Positions 63,588 through 64,000 of a stretch of 64,000 nucleotides of DNA are shown piece by piece. The notes beneath the pieces were generated by a model. The model was given only the letters and a program-made list of their open reading frames with translations, searched no databases and was not told the origin of the DNA. Numbering within the stretch: position 1 is the first letter of the stretch; every line of letters begins with the position of its first letter. A program made the translations under genes and the position numbers. This stretch comes from RGIG4140 sp045532865 (GTDB lineage: Bacteria; Pseudomonadota; Alphaproteobacteria; CAAHEQ01; UBA3637). The stretch lies in the NCBI GenBank assembly GCA_045532865.1, contig JAZSGT010000048.1, forward strand, positions 1 to 64,000, given 5' to 3'.

Positions 63588-64000
63588 ATGTCTCAAAAAA
63601 TGTATAGCATCATAAAAAAATTAAAAGGCGAAGCTTTTGCCAAAGCCATTCGTGATTATGATGCTAGGATTTTTGATGTACCAAACATTCAAGAATGGGT
63701 TCGATATGCTAGGCGTGATGTTGAACCTTTACTGCCTTTTTTAAGAACCTTGATTTCAAAAGAAAAAACGAAAGGAACATCTAACGATTCCCCTTTTGAA
63801 CTTTTAAAAAAAGCTGGATATACGGCCTTTTATGCTGATACGCTTAAGAAACAAAATTCTATTAAAAAATATTTTTCTAAAAAAGAAGAACTTTGTACTT
63901 TTTCTGACCCAAATCGATTTAAACGATATCACATTATTCATTGTGTTAAAGAAGGGGCAGAAAAACTTAGTCGGAGAGATTTTAAGAATCCTGAGCGTGA
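63588..64000 (+). CDS. Unknown protein, C-terminus cut by window edge
   Basis: The frame starts at the ATG at 63588, with AAGGAA upstream, and runs 137 codons to the window end without a stop. The visible part is basic and helical (MYSIIKKLKGEAFAKAI, WVRYARRDVEPLLPFLRTL). No signal peptide or known motif is seen. It is divergent from the membrane protein gene. It may be related to the lineage-specific unknowns here, but I cannot show that. Confidence 0.7.
   Translation, partial: MSQKMYSIIKKLKGEAFAKAIRDYDARIFDVPNIQEWVRYARRDVEPLLPFLRTLISKEKTKGTSNDSPFELLKKAGYTAFYADTLKKQNSIKKYFSKKEELCTFSDPNRFKRYHIIHCVKEGAEKLSRRDFKNPER

Overview
The window looks like the chromosome of a low-GC (about one third G+C) uncultured alphaproteobacterium. 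Two features support this. First, ruvA-ruvB runs directly into ybgC-tolQ-tolR-tolA-tolB, an arrangement typical of Alphaproteobacteria. Second, UvrA has the alphaproteobacterial CPVSGF form of its first zinc module. Ankyrin proteins, Cys-rich exported repeat proteins and short AT-rich spacers suggest a host-associated or gut lineage (inference). Genes use standard stops, Shine-Dalgarno sites and near-consensus sigma70-type promoters; several of these promoters move start codons inward. No transposase, phage gene, rRNA or CRISPR array was seen.

Layout. 1-9.6 kb: a truncated Na+ symporter, a histidine phosphatase, an APH-fold kinase, an unknown coiled-coil protein, a protein with two HEPN-type RX4H motifs, and envelope repeat proteins. 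9.7-16.4 kb: a candidate GT80-like sialyltransferase, small unknowns, two ankyrin genes, tRNA-Thr(UGU) with a duplicated downstream unit and a GC-rich island, and a methyltransferase. 16.6-19.3 kb: two coupled Cys-rich exported repeat proteins. 19.4-30.2 kb: housekeeping (tsaB-rimI, dnaB, ruvAB, tol operon), an ankyrin gene, and a lipoprotein where pal would be expected. 30.4-39.7 kb: a surface-glycan locus with licD, five glycosyltransferases, Gmd and Rmd for GDP-D-rhamnose, a kinase-like/methyltransferase fusion and a PMI-type cupin. 39.8-45 kb: an ankyrin protein with an HExxH domain, GNAT, Nudix, ASCH, and an ankyrin-like protein. 45-56.8 kb: a radical SAM/Nudix pair, twin SHOCT-DUF805 proteins, a large unknown with a possible OspF/HopA1-like core, PHP, MFS, UDP-glucuronate decarboxylase, an outer-membrane barrel and uvrA. 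56.9-62.7 kb: a three-gene operon of large proteins built almost wholly from an unrecognised ~100-residue module, about 18 copies in all. The right end has a membrane protein and a truncated unknown gene.

How genes work together. GDP-D-rhamnose synthesis, the UDP-xylose branch, LicD and the glycosyltransferases point to a decorated envelope polysaccharide. Tol maintains the envelope. The ankyrin, Cys-rich and modular proteins form a lineage-specific set that may act at the cell surface or on a host. The strongest candidates for undescribed biology are the three modular proteins, the tandem-HEPN protein, the HExxH-ankyrin fusion and the protein at 48.3 kb.
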